Source of the DNA: JAKVBK01 sp022447275
GTDB lineage: Bacteria; Pseudomonadota; Alphaproteobacteria; Rhodobacterales; Rhodobacteraceae
Assembly (NCBI GenBank): GCA_047125605.1
Contig: CP138932.1
Span: forward strand, 682,001 to 746,000
Direction of reading: 5' to 3'
DNA length: 64,000 nt
The notes beneath the pieces were generated by a model that did no database searches, was not told the origin of the DNA, and saw only the letters and a list, made by a program, of their open reading frames with translations. A program made the position numbers and the translations under genes. The stretch's first letter is position 1. Each line of letters begins with the position of its first letter. This document shows, in pieces, positions 27,661 through 36,767 of this stretch.

Positions 27661-29178
27661 TTAGGCGTTGCGGCTCCGATCAAACTGGCCGGCATCTTCT
27701 GCTGCAGTGCGGATCGCCTTCGCCTTGTTGACGGTTTCCTCAAACTCGGCCTCGGGATCGCTGTCATAGACAACGCCACCCCCGGCCTGGATATACAGCT
27801 TTTCATCCTTCACAACGGCCGTGCGCAGGGCGATGCACATATCCATATCGCCATCGGCGCTGAAATAGCCAACACCGCCGCCATAGACGCCCCGCTTCTC
27901 GGGCTCCAACTCATCGATGATCTGCATGGCGCGCACCTTGGGAGCGCCCGATACAGTGCCCGCAGGAAGGCCTGCCAAAAGCGCTGTGATGGCGTCATGC
28001 CCATCTGAAATCTCGCCCACCACGTTTGAGACGATATGCATGACATGGGAGTAGCGCTCGATCACGAATTCCTCGGTTGGGCGGACGGTGCCGATCTTTG
28101 ACACGCGCCCGACATCGTTGCGGCCAAGATCCAGCAGCATCAGATGTTCGGCCAACTCCTTTTGATCGGACAGCAGATCCTCTTCCAGGGCGCGGTCCTC
28201 TGCCGGTGTGCTGCCCCGTTTGCGTGTGCCTGCGATCGGGCGCACGGTCACCTCACCCTCGCGCAGACGCACGAGGATTTCGGGGCTGGCCCCTACGATC
28301 TGGAACCCGCCGAAGTTGAAATAGAACATGAAGGGCGAGGGATTCGTGCGCCGCAGGGAGCGGTAGAGCGCGAAGGGGGGCAGGGGAAAGCTGTGTGTCC
28401 AGCGCTGGGAGGGCACGACCTGAAAGATGTCGCCCGCCTTGATGTACTCTTTCGCTTTTTCGACGGCCGCGAGGTAGTCCGGCTTGGCGAAGTTCGAAAC
28501 GCCCGGACCCATGCCGCCAGAGAAATCTGACAGCTCCCGGCTGTCTCCGGTTACGCCCCGCTCGAGATCGCGCACAGCATCCATGACGCGTTCGGCCGCT
28601 TGCGCATAGGCGGCACGGGCGGAAAGACCGTCGGCCACGAATGCGGGCGACACCACGATTACTTCGCCCTTTACCCCGTCCAGAACGGCCACCACAGAGG
28701 GGCGCATCAGCTGCGCGTCGGGCAGGCCTAGGGGATCGGGGTTGATATTGGGCAGATGCTCGACAAGGCGGATCATGTCATAGCCCAGATACCCGAACAG
28801 GCCCGCCGCGATCGGCGGCAGCCCGTCCGGCAGATCGATCCGACATTCGGCCAGCAGGGTGCGCAGGCTGTCGAGAGGGGCTTCAGAGGCCTCTGTCCAG
28901 GCATCGGAATCAAAACGTGCTTGCCGGTTGATCCGCGCTTTCTGCCCGTGGCATTGCCAGACAAGATCAGGCTTCATGCCCACAACAGAGTAACGACCGC
29001 GCACTTCACCACCGGTCACCGATTCCAGCATGAAGCTGTCTTTTCGGGCCGCGGCCAGCTTGAGCATCAGCGATACCGGCGTGTCGAGGTCGGCGGCGAG
29101 GCGGACATGCACCACCTGATTTTCGCCGCGTTCATATCCCTCGGCGAACGCGTCAAATCCGGGCAGCAAGTTTGCCAT
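27661..29178 (-). CDS. trpE: Anthranilate synthase component I
   Basis: TrpE makes anthranilate from chorismate with ammonia from TrpG. The 505-residue protein contains the feedback-site type LMLKLAAARKDSFMLES near residue 36, the chorismate-binding blocks GTRKRGSTPAEDRALEEDLL (about 322) and GAPKVRAMQIIDELEPEKRG (about 415), and GGGVVYDSDPEAEFEET near the end. It starts one base after the stop of the ppiD-like gene, so the two are co-transcribed. Confidence 0.95.
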   Translation of the reverse strand: MANLLPGFDAFAEGYERGENQVVHVRLAADLDTPVSLMLKLAAARKDSFMLESVTGGEVRGRYSVVGMKPDLVWQCHGQKARINRQARFDSDAWTEASEAPLDSLRTLLAECRIDLPDGLPPIAAGLFGYLGYDMIRLVEHLPNINPDPLGLPDAQLMRPSVVAVLDGVKGEVIVVSPAFVADGLSARAAYAQAAERVMDAVRDLERGVTGDSRELSDFSGGMGPGVSNFAKPDYLAAVEKAKEYIKAGDIFQVVPSQRWTHSFPLPPFALYRSLRRTNPSPFMFYFNFGGFQIVGASPEILVRLREGEVTVRPIAGTRKRGSTPAEDRALEEDLLSDQKELAEHLMLLDLGRNDVGRVSKIGTVRPTEEFVIERYSHVMHIVSNVVGEISDGHDAITALLAGLPAGTVSGAPKVRAMQIIDELEPEKRGVYGGGVGYFSADGDMDMCIALRTAVVKDEKLYIQAGGGVVYDSDPEAEFEETVNKAKAIRTAAEDAGQFDRSRNA

Positions 29179-29179
29179 G

Positions 29180-31027
29180 TCAGGGCAGCTCCGCGTTGAT
29201 CGCGTTCAAGACGCCCTGATTGTAGGAAATGCCGGCATCCAGCGTGATCGCGCGGGCATAAAGCGCACCCAGATCATTTGCCACGCTCTGGTTGACCTGC
29301 GCAGCCAGAGCCTGTTGCAGCTGCGCGACATTGTCGGCCTCCATATCGGCTGCGTTGACGGCATCGAGAACCACCAAGAATACCGAGCCAAACCCGTCCA
29401 CGATTTCCTGTGCGCCCGGTTCCATTTCGAACAGGCGTTCTGTGAGAATCGGCGCGGCGCCCGGAACAAAGCCGTCACGGCCCAGACCGGGATAGCTTTC
29501 TACGGATTTGCCGGTGGCTTCGAGCGTGCCGCCCACTTCCAACTGGGCCAGAGCCGAACGGGCAAGCTCTTGCAATTCGCGCGCATCCTCAGCATCTGTC
29601 CAGCGCGCCTCAACGGTGTCTATGACATCCTCATAGGGCTGCAACGTGGGCTCCAGTTCAGCGTCATAGCGCAGGGCGAAAAGGCCGCCATCTTCCAGCT
29701 GCAGTGTCTCGGGGAAGCTGTCCAGCGTGACGGTGGCAGCGGCCTGACGGAAGCTGTCATAGCCTGCAATGCCCTCGGTGATGTCGGGCCACCATTCGAT
29801 CTGGCCAAGTTCCATCTGCGTGTCGCGGGCCACTTCTTCGAGCGTGGCGCCAGAGGCAAGAATGTCTTCGATCTCGGTGTATTGGCCATCGATCTGGCGG
29901 CGGGCGCGCTCAAGGGCCAGTTCCGTCCGCAAGGCCGGGCGGGCGGCCTCGAAATCGATGTTGATTGGGTCGAGGATTGCGTTCACCCGGAACAGCGCTG
30001 GACCAAGGGTGCTTTCCGCCGGGCCCGCAACTCCGTTATCCGTCAGAGCAAATACGACGTCGCCCGCGGCACCGAGGCTGTCCTTGGTCACTTCGCCAAG
30101 ATCGATATCAGACAGCTCTAGACCGCGTTCACCGACCAGCGTTTCAAAGGTTGCCTCACCGGAGGTGAGCCGCGCCATGGCGGCTTCAGCGGCATCCATG
30201 TCCTCAAAGACAAGACGCTCAACCATGCGACGCTCAGGCTGCTGGAACTCGGCGCTGCGCTGCTCATAGAGCGCTTGCAGGTCTTCGTCTGACACAACCA
30301 CGTCATCCAGCAGCATATCGGGGGTCAGCCAGACATAGGACAGGCCGCGCCGTGCAGGCAGGGTGAAGAGGTCAGGGTTTTCGTCATAGAAGGCACGCAG
30401 CTCGGCGTCGCTGGGCGCGGGCCGGTCGGGCGACAGGTCATTGCGGGTAAAGCGCACCAGCCGTGCATCCCGGGTTTCCCCGAAATAGGAGATCAGCGCA
30501 TCCACATAGGCGTCGGGCACCGTGAGCCCGCTGGTGACCGAGGCCAGCAGGATATTGCGGGCGGTCTCAATCCGAATGTTGTCTTCAAACTCGGGGATCG
30601 ACATGCCCACGTTGCGCAGCGCCGCTTGATAGGCTGCGCGGTCAAAGCTGCCGTCGATGCCGCGGAAGCCTGGCACGGCTTCTACGCGCTCTGCCACCAC
30701 TTCGTCGCCGACCGAGATGCCCAGGGTCATGGTTTCGTTCTCAAGCGCTGCATCGCGGATCAACTGGCTGCGCACCTGATCCAGCACCTGCTGGCCTTCC
30801 GGAGAAGAGGATGAGATCTGCAGGCCCTGCGCTTGCAGGTTGCGGAATGTATCATTGGCCGCCCGGAAATAGCGGTTGGCATCGATTTCCCGATCACCCA
30901 CCTTTGCCACGGCAGATCCGCCGGCCCCGAAGGACGTGGCCCCGAAACCGGCCAAGCCGATGATCAAAAGCCCCAGCAGAAGCCAGACGAACATGTTGCT
31001 CAGCGACATGCCTTTGCTTTTTGCCAT
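29180..31027 (-). CDS. PpiD-like peptidylprolyl isomerase (SurA N-terminal domain)
   Basis: A membrane-anchored periplasmic foldase of 615 residues. ATG 31027 (MAKSKGMSLSNMFVWLLLG) has AGGAGA upstream; a longer frame to 31063 adds twelve unlikely residues. One membrane segment (residues about 10-29) is followed by a SurA-type chaperone domain (VGDREIDANRYFRAANDTFR) and parvulin-like regions to the end. Length matches PpiD. Isomerase activity is not established; many PpiD parvulin domains are inactive. Confidence 0.88.
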   Translation of the reverse strand: MAKSKGMSLSNMFVWLLLGLLIIGLAGFGATSFGAGGSAVAKVGDREIDANRYFRAANDTFRNLQAQGLQISSSSPEGQQVLDQVRSQLIRDAALENETMTLGISVGDEVVAERVEAVPGFRGIDGSFDRAAYQAALRNVGMSIPEFEDNIRIETARNILLASVTSGLTVPDAYVDALISYFGETRDARLVRFTRNDLSPDRPAPSDAELRAFYDENPDLFTLPARRGLSYVWLTPDMLLDDVVVSDEDLQALYEQRSAEFQQPERRMVERLVFEDMDAAEAAMARLTSGEATFETLVGERGLELSDIDLGEVTKDSLGAAGDVVFALTDNGVAGPAESTLGPALFRVNAILDPINIDFEAARPALRTELALERARRQIDGQYTEIEDILASGATLEEVARDTQMELGQIEWWPDITEGIAGYDSFRQAAATVTLDSFPETLQLEDGGLFALRYDAELEPTLQPYEDVIDTVEARWTDAEDARELQELARSALAQLEVGGTLEATGKSVESYPGLGRDGFVPGAAPILTERLFEMEPGAQEIVDGFGSVFLVVLDAVNAADMEADNVAQLQQALAAQVNQSVANDLGALYARAITLDAGISYNQGVLNAINAELP

Positions 31028-31150
31028 ACCCGTGTCTCCTGTCTTGGCGCGGCCTACGTTCACGCCGTGTTAGGGCATGGCGGAAGGGCTCGCAAGCGCT
31101 GCTGCGCCCTTGGAGCCCCCGAGTGTGCCCACGAGGTGATCAAAGCCGCG

Positions 31151-32341
31151 TCAGAGCGGCATCTGCAGCCGCTCGAACAGCGCAGCAATCCCGTCTGAAT
31201 CGATATTGGCAAAGGCGATGCGCATCTGCTGCGCGCCCGCGGCGCGGTGGCTTTGGGGCATGAACATGGTGCCCGGCAGGGCCAGCACCCCGGCACTGCG
31301 CACCAGATGGGGCGCCAACGCATCGGAGGACATCTCATAGGGATGTGCAACATATGCGAAATACGCCCCGGCCCCCAAGAGTTGCCAGCCCCGCTCCGCC
31401 ATAGCAGGGAAGCCTGCATTGATTGCGGCGCGTCGGGTCAGAATTTCCTGCCGTTCCCCAGCCAGCCATGTGTCGAGGTTTTGCATGCCCCACAGGGCGG
31501 CCCGCTGGGCAAGCTGGTTTGGACAGATCGCCACCGTATCGAGAAACTTTTCGACCTCGGCCAAAAGCCGCGGACTGGCCATCGCTGCGCCGACCCGGTG
31601 GCCAGTTAGGCGGTAGGCCTTGGAAAAGGAATAGAGCCCGACCACCGTGTCATCCCAATCGTCCTCCGAGAAAAGATCATGCAGGGCCTCTCCGGGCGGG
31701 GCTGCGTGAAAATCGCGATAGGTTTCGTCAACAATCAGGGCCAGCCCGTGTGCGCGGGCGAGGTCCCGGAACGCGGTGAGGGTTTCTGCCGGGTATTCGG
31801 CGCCCGTCGGGTTGTTTGGCGTGACAAGGATTATGGCCTTGGTGCGCTCGGTCAGCAGCGAGGCCGCATGTTCTGCATCGGGGATCATCCCGGGGCCACA
31901 GGGCAGGGGGATCATCTCGACCCCGGCCATGTCGAGCCACATGGCGTGGTTGAAATAGTAAGGGATGGGCACCAGCACCGCATCACCGGGGCCCGCGATG
32001 GCAGACATGATGGCAGTGAAGGCCTGATTGCAGCCAGAGGTGATCGCAACCTGCTCTGGCGCAACCGTTCCGCCGTAGTGGCTGCTCCAGCGGGCGGCCA
32101 ATGCGCTGCGCAAGTCTGGCAGGCCCAGCACAGGGCCATAGAGATGGCTGCCGGGATCGTCTTCGATCATGCGCGCCATGGCTGCGCGTAGGTCCGCATG
32201 GGGCAGGTCTACGGGGGCAGCCTGTGAAACATTGATCAAGGGCCGATCGTCGGGAAAGGCGATCCCATCGAGCCAACGCCGCGCTTCCATAACGGGGGGC
32301 GCAAACGCATGGGCCATGTTCGGATTGATCGGCAAGGTCAC
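31151..32341 (-). CDS. PLP-dependent class I/II aminotransferase
   Basis: A 396-residue fold-type I aminotransferase. Visible motifs are the cofactor-binding ITSGCNQAF (about residue 95), TPNNPTGAEYP (about 165), VDETYRDFH (about 198) and the Schiff-base lysine in YSFSKAYRLTGHRVGAA (about 232). I chose GTG 32341 (VTLPINPNMAHAF) because GGAAGGAG stands eight bases before it; the longer ATG at 32377 has none. The substrate is not evident. Confidence 0.88.
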   Translation of the reverse strand: MTLPINPNMAHAFAPPVMEARRWLDGIAFPDDRPLINVSQAAPVDLPHADLRAAMARMIEDDPGSHLYGPVLGLPDLRSALAARWSSHYGGTVAPEQVAITSGCNQAFTAIMSAIAGPGDAVLVPIPYYFNHAMWLDMAGVEMIPLPCGPGMIPDAEHAASLLTERTKAIILVTPNNPTGAEYPAETLTAFRDLARAHGLALIVDETYRDFHAAPPGEALHDLFSEDDWDDTVVGLYSFSKAYRLTGHRVGAAMASPRLLAEVEKFLDTVAICPNQLAQRAALWGMQNLDTWLAGERQEILTRRAAINAGFPAMAERGWQLLGAGAYFAYVAHPYEMSSDALAPHLVRSAGVLALPGTMFMPQSHRAAGAQQMRIAFANIDSDGIAALFERLQMPL

Positions 32342-32470
32342 AGGCTGGGCTCCTTCCGGTTGTGGCGCGCGCTGCACTGTGTCTCAAGGCAGAGCGGATG
32401 GAAAGGGGCAGACGGGCCTGTTTAAGGGAAAGAACAGGGGGCTTATGGCCGCTTATCTACGCCTCGTTTC

Positions 32471-33496
32471 CTAGCCGACAATGTGGTTGGAACTTGGAGA
32501 TTGCGCCTGTGCCTTCGCAGTTTTGTCAAACAGGCGGGCCACCCATCTGGTGCCCGGGGCTGTGATCCGGGTCGCCCCCAGGTGCACACAATCTGCTCCA
32601 GCCCCCAGTTTGAAACGGGCGAGGCCCGGTGTGTTCACCGTGTCCAGCGCGCCAAGATCAAGGTTGGTGCAGCCCTTGGCGGCCAGGCTGAGCGCAGCCT
32701 GAAACAGCAAGACCCGATGGGCATCCGCAGCACGCCCGGCATCCCCAGCCCAGCCGGTGTGGTAGCTGGCCCCATTGCCATGTTGCAGAAACAACATGCC
32801 GGCCGCCGGGGCACCGTCTTGCCAGGCTTCGGCCAGCAAGCAGGACCGGGCCCCGCCTGCCTTGCGCCAAGCCAGAGCAAAGGCGGGCTGCAAGCGACGG
32901 TAGCGGCGCGCGCGCGCTTGCGCGGCCTCTGCTGTAAGCAGCCAGTGATCTGGATCGAGCGGCAAGGGCCCCATGCGGATATCGAGGCCTCTGCGCTCTG
33001 CTTGAACGAGACGATTACGCCATTTGCCATGAAGGGCGTTGCGCATTTCTTGGGGGTCTGGGGTAAGTGGCAGATGCGCCACGACCCCGCCCGTAAATAG
33101 CGCAAGCCGCCCGGTGCCCTGAAGAGGATCGCGCGTGTCTGATGACATCAGAGGATCGGGTGTCGCTATAACAACGCGGTATGATCTCTCCAGGTGGGTG
33201 ACCAGGCGCTGCAGGGCGGCACTGCGTGCGGGAATGCTCAGATCAGGATGCCATACAGGCCCACGGGCCAGCATGGCCGTTGGGCCGAGCCCGGGCCAGC
33301 GGCGCTCAAGCACCAAAGCGCTGGCCAGAGCACTCCGAGCTGTTGCCTTTGCTGACAAAGCAAACAGACGGGCCTGTCCTCCCAGAGCCGCACAAGCCTG
33401 CCCATACGTGGGGTGCTGCTGCATGGGGATTTCTGCTGTTCTCAGGCTTTCCGGAAGGTCGCCATGCCCACATTCTATCCAATCATAGCTTCGCAT
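32471..33496 (-). CDS. GNAT/FemAB-like acyltransferase
   Basis: The 341-residue protein resembles the FemAB/BioF2-like GNAT group. The C-terminal half has the acyl-CoA binding-type block AAGMLFLQHGNGASYHTGWAG near residue 233 and CTNLDLGALDTVNTPGLARFK near 280, typical of this group. Such proteins move acyl or aminoacyl groups onto cell-wall or polysaccharide substrates. The acceptor here is unknown. It is 129 bases upstream of the aminotransferase gene on the same strand. Confidence 0.75.
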   Translation of the reverse strand: MRSYDWIECGHGDLPESLRTAEIPMQQHPTYGQACAALGGQARLFALSAKATARSALASALVLERRWPGLGPTAMLARGPVWHPDLSIPARSAALQRLVTHLERSYRVVIATPDPLMSSDTRDPLQGTGRLALFTGGVVAHLPLTPDPQEMRNALHGKWRNRLVQAERRGLDIRMGPLPLDPDHWLLTAEAAQARARRYRRLQPAFALAWRKAGGARSCLLAEAWQDGAPAAGMLFLQHGNGASYHTGWAGDAGRAADAHRVLLFQAALSLAAKGCTNLDLGALDTVNTPGLARFKLGAGADCVHLGATRITAPGTRWVARLFDKTAKAQAQSPSSNHIVG

Positions 33497-33579
33497 ATTG
33501 GTGTTAAGGCATTAGGAACCTAATTCAGCGTTAACTAAGAGTGATGAAAAAATTAAGATCGGAATCGGAGCGCGCAGTG

Positions 33580-33711
33580 ATGGGAATATATGCGCCTGCA
33601 CCAAAACCGACGTGCGCTGGCGCGTTTTGGCTGGCCGCGCTTGTGGCATGTGCTGCAGCACCTCTATGTCTGTGTCTAGAACTGTGTTGGCGCATGTGGA
33701 ACGGCGGATAA
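33580..33711 (+). CDS. Small cysteine-rich membrane ORF before the histidine kinase
   Basis: A 43-residue ORF starts at ATG 33580 (MGIYAPAPKPTCAGAFWLAA) with GGAG nine bases upstream, and ends three bases before the kinase ATG. An in-frame ATG at 33544 would give 55 residues. Residues about 14-38 are hydrophobic and contain several cysteines, suggesting one membrane segment. I recognise no family. It may be a small partner of the kinase, a translational leader or a chance ORF. Confidence 0.4.
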   Translation: MGIYAPAPKPTCAGAFWLAALVACAAAPLCLCLELCWRMWNGG

Positions 33712-33714
33712 TCT

Positions 33715-36126
33715 ATGTCAGGCAGCAAAATGGCCGCGAGCACGCAGGACAAGCCCCCTGACTCCGACCCGGGCTCTGCTTGGGGTAATGATCCCGTTTT
33801 GGCATTGCTGTCGTACTTGCGCGACGGGCCTCACCGCTCGGATGTGCCCCAAACCGCCTGTCGCCTTCTGGCCCAGCTGTGCGACCCCGCCTGTGGGGTG
33901 GGTGTCTTTCTGGGCAATGTTCCGCAGGGGATTGGCCCCGTGCATTCCAACATTGGCATTTCTGATGCAGGAGACCTGTCGCAGCATATAGAGCAGGAAT
34001 GCGAGCGCCACGCGCGGATCGGTTCAAGCTACGCGCCGGTCGATATGCACGATGCCTTACAAGTGCCGCTGTCTGATACCGATGGGCGTCTGCAGGGGGT
34101 GCTTGTCGTGACCAATGCCAGTCATCTCACTGCAGGGTCGCACGCGCGCATTGCTGGCATTTCGGATGCGCTGTCGCTTTCAATTGGGGAGATTGCTTCG
34201 CGCCGAGGCCGGCAGGTCATCGAAAACAACATGTGCGAGATGATCATTTTCGATCCTGCAACGTTAAAGATCGTGCGGGTTCAATCACGCGCCTTTGGGA
34301 GCGTGCAACTCTTACCGGACGAGCTTACCGGCGAGCCGCTTTCCAAACTGTTGCCAAATCATACAAATGCGCAATTGGAAGAGATGGCTGCCTATGTTTT
34401 GTCCGAAGACGGCGCCCGGCTTACAACCGATTTAACGGTGCGTGGCGCGCATGGGCAGTATTTTCCGGCGCAAATTGTTTTGCATGCGATGACTGGCCGC
34501 CCGCGCATGGGCGTGCTGCAAGTGCTGGATGTCTCGGAATTGCATGCCAAGCAGCAGCAGCTGCTGGCGGCTGTTGAGGTTTTGCCCGACGGATTTGTTC
34601 TCTTCGATCGCGAAGATCGGCTGGTGTTGTGCAACTCGCGCTACAAAGCGCTCTATCCCGAAAGTGCGCCCGCGATACAGCCCGGAACCCGTTTCGAGGA
34701 CATGCTGCGATACGGGCTGGAACGTCATCAATACGCCGAAGCGATTGGACGAGAAGAAGAATGGCTGCAAGAAAGACTGCGCCAACACTACCAACCGCAG
34801 GTCGCCCTTGAACAGGACCTTGGCCACGGGCGCTGGCTGCGCGTTCTGGAACGCGAGACCCCGGAGGGCGGGCGGGTTGGGTTCCGCGTTGATATTTCAT
34901 CATTCAAGCGCACGCAGAAGGATCTGGCGGAGGCGCAGCAACGCGCTGAAAAGGCCAACGCTGCAAAATCCGCCTTCCTCGCAATGATCAGCCATGAAAT
35001 CCGTACGCCCCTCAATGGCGTGATCGGTATGGCTGAACTGCTGTCGCAAAGCGATATGGACGAGGTTCAGAGCAGTTGGCTCAATGTGATTATGGACAGC
35101 TCCGAGACATTGCTGGCACTGATCAACGATTTGCTCGACGTGTCGAAGATAGAAGCGGGCCGGATGGAGTTGGAGCAATTGCCCATCTCCCCTGTTCGTT
35201 TGGCTCAGGGCGTGCTCGTCATGTATGAGGCCAAGGCAAAGCAGAAGGGCGTAAAGCTCTCCTTTGAAACCGAAGGGGCAGCAGGGAAACTCAGGCGTGG
35301 GGATCCGCATCGGCTCAAGCAGATCCTCAACAATCTGCTCTCCAACGCACTCAAGTTCACGGATGAGGGGAGCATCAGCGTCCGTTTGAAGGTTACAGCG
35401 CAGGATGCCTTGTTTCTTACGGTGATTGATACCGGGATCGGGATGACGCCTGAACAGGTCAGTCGGGTGTTTGAGGATTTCGAGCAGGCTGATAGTACGA
35501 CCACGCGCAAATATGGTGGCACTGGGTTGGGCATGGGAATCACACGGCGTTTGGTTGAGGCAATGGATGGCCACTTGGAATTGAGCAGCGAAGAAGGTGT
35601 TGGGACCCGTTTGGACATCGAATTGCCCCTGCCGCTTGTGGCGGAGCGAAAACGACAGCAACCGTCCTCAATTGCAAAGAAACCCGGGGCAAAGGCATCG
35701 GAACGCGCTCCTGAAAGTCCTGCCATTCCGGACTTTTCCGCATTTCGAATCCTTGTCGTCGACGACAACGCCACCAATCGTACGGTGCTCAAGTCCTTGT
35801 TGCGGCGCTCAAACGCCCAAATCGTCTTGGCAGACAGCGGTGCGCGCGCCATCGAGATCGTCGCGGCGGAACCGCCTGATGTCATCTTAATGGACATTTC
35901 CATGCCCGAGATGGACGGCACGGAGACCTTGCGCAAGATTCGCCTCTGGGAGGAGCAGGCTGGGATCGAAAGAGGTGTGCCGACGCTTGCTGTCACCGCA
36001 CATGCCCTGCCCGAAGACATTGAAGGCTTTAAACGCGCAGGATTTTATTCCCACATAGCCAAACCAGTCAAAAGCGCCCTGTTGCATGACATATTGAGCG
36101 AGGCGCTGGGCTTGAAAGCCCCCTAG
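33715..36126 (+). CDS. Hybrid sensor histidine kinase/response regulator
   Basis: An 803-residue signalling protein. In order: a GAF-like N-terminal region (about 30-170); PAS-type regions (about 175-400, with AVEVLPDGFVLFDREDRLVL); the HisKA domain with the phosphorylated histidine in SHEIRTPLNGVIGMAE near 427; the ATPase with NNLLSNALKF and DTGIGM; a linker; and a receiver domain (LVVDDNATNRTVL) whose phosphorylated aspartate is in VILMDISMPEMDG near 726. No membrane helix is seen, so it should sense a cytoplasmic signal. The output partner is not in the window. Confidence 0.92.
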   Translation: MSGSKMAASTQDKPPDSDPGSAWGNDPVLALLSYLRDGPHRSDVPQTACRLLAQLCDPACGVGVFLGNVPQGIGPVHSNIGISDAGDLSQHIEQECERHARIGSSYAPVDMHDALQVPLSDTDGRLQGVLVVTNASHLTAGSHARIAGISDALSLSIGEIASRRGRQVIENNMCEMIIFDPATLKIVRVQSRAFGSVQLLPDELTGEPLSKLLPNHTNAQLEEMAAYVLSEDGARLTTDLTVRGAHGQYFPAQIVLHAMTGRPRMGVLQVLDVSELHAKQQQLLAAVEVLPDGFVLFDREDRLVLCNSRYKALYPESAPAIQPGTRFEDMLRYGLERHQYAEAIGREEEWLQERLRQHYQPQVALEQDLGHGRWLRVLERETPEGGRVGFRVDISSFKRTQKDLAEAQQRAEKANAAKSAFLAMISHEIRTPLNGVIGMAELLSQSDMDEVQSSWLNVIMDSSETLLALINDLLDVSKIEAGRMELEQLPISPVRLAQGVLVMYEAKAKQKGVKLSFETEGAAGKLRRGDPHRLKQILNNLLSNALKFTDEGSISVRLKVTAQDALFLTVIDTGIGMTPEQVSRVFEDFEQADSTTTRKYGGTGLGMGITRRLVEAMDGHLELSSEEGVGTRLDIELPLPLVAERKRQQPSSIAKKPGAKASERAPESPAIPDFSAFRILVVDDNATNRTVLKSLLRRSNAQIVLADSGARAIEIVAAEPPDVILMDISMPEMDGTETLRKIRLWEEQAGIERGVPTLAVTAHALPEDIEGFKRAGFYSHIAKPVKSALLHDILSEALGLKAP

Positions 36127-36187
36127 ACCTGCCCAGCAGCGGGCCCTCGAGCGGACAGCATTTGGACGTTTATTCCAACAGGTCGCA

Positions 36188-36203
36188 ACCCAATATGTAG
36201 TGT
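36188..36203. promoter_or_regulatory. NrdR-like box upstream of nrdJ
   Basis: ACCCAATATGTAGTGT matches 14 of 16 positions of the remembered NrdR consensus acaCwAtATaTwGtgt. NrdR represses ribonucleotide reductase genes. NrdR boxes usually come in pairs about 30 bases apart; the only second candidate (36322-36337, 12 of 16) is 134 bases away. It is about 565 bases before nrdJ. Confidence 0.55.
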
Positions 36204-36503
36204 TTCACTGAATGGATTTCGCAATGGCCTCAGGCCATTGAGAGGCGGTTCTCGCAGGTTACTTCCACACTTTCCAGAGGATTGTTGGCCGTGTGCTGAC
36301 ACGCAAATTGCAATCCGCTTGCTACTACATGTTGTGTCGTCTGCGCTGTCATCCCCTGCATCTATGCTGGATGGCCCGGCGCCTAAGAATCGCGCAGAGC
36401 CGTCGGACAGGGCGCGCTCAATGTGCAGGTCAACAGAAAAGATCGATCAATTTGGGTAAAAATGCCGTTGACCAGATATGGTGTTATACGCCAGTTTGTA
36501 TGG

Positions 36504-36601
36504 GCCGGTCACAAAAGCACCAGATGTGGTGGCGGCGCGCTGGGGTAGGTGAGAGCGCGCGGCCGTAAAGCGAGAAGCACATCTGAGTGAACCGCACCGG
36601 C
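36504..36601 (+). ncRNA. Nested structured RNA element upstream of nrdJ
   Basis: Three helices are nested in order: GCCGGT (36504-36509) with ACCGGC (36596-36601); CAGATGTG (36521-36528) with CACATCTG (36578-36585); and GCGCGCT (36535-36541) with AGCGCGC (36554-36560), extended past one mismatch. The loop GGGGTAGGTGAG and the single-stranded GTAAAGCGAGAAG lie inside. CACC/GGTG at 36518-36531 could form a competing hairpin, so a switch is possible. It is not a cobalamin riboswitch as I know it. It may correspond to the nrdJ RNA motif reported upstream of nrdJ genes, recalled from memory and unchecked. Confidence 0.6.
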
Positions 36602-36651
36602 GCAAATGAAAGAAACGCATTTAAACCGATCGCGCAGGTCCGTGAACGGCC

Positions 36652-36667
36652 ACCCCTTTCGAGGGGT
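36652..36667 (+). other. UUCG tetraloop hairpin in the nrdJ leader
   Basis: ACCCCT-TTCG-AGGGGT is a perfect 6-base-pair hairpin with a stable UUCG loop, about 100 bases before nrdJ. No T-run follows, so it is a structural element rather than a terminator. Confidence 0.6.
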
Positions 36668-36767
36668 CGGCGAAGTGCGTCTGAAAGGTAACGTTGGGGC
36701 TGAAAGGCTTCGGGGCAGAAAAAACAGATCGCGTCCGCAGGGAAGTGGGCGCAACGGGGATTAAAAA

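Larger units (their letters stand above)
36127..36767 (+). other. 640-base leader region of nrdJ
   Basis: No protein gene is supported here. The region holds an NrdR-like box (36188-36203), a weaker NrdR-like sequence at 36322-36337, a nested RNA structure (36504-36601) and a UUCG-loop hairpin (36652-36667), followed by GGGGA seven bases before the nrdJ ATG. The amount of structure suggests control of nrdJ at both DNA and RNA level. Confidence 0.6.

Noticed and set aside
36450..36640. Cobalamin riboswitch upstream of nrdJ
   Set aside because: I looked for the conserved B12 box and core of the cobalamin riboswitch and did not find them. The structure present is a different one.
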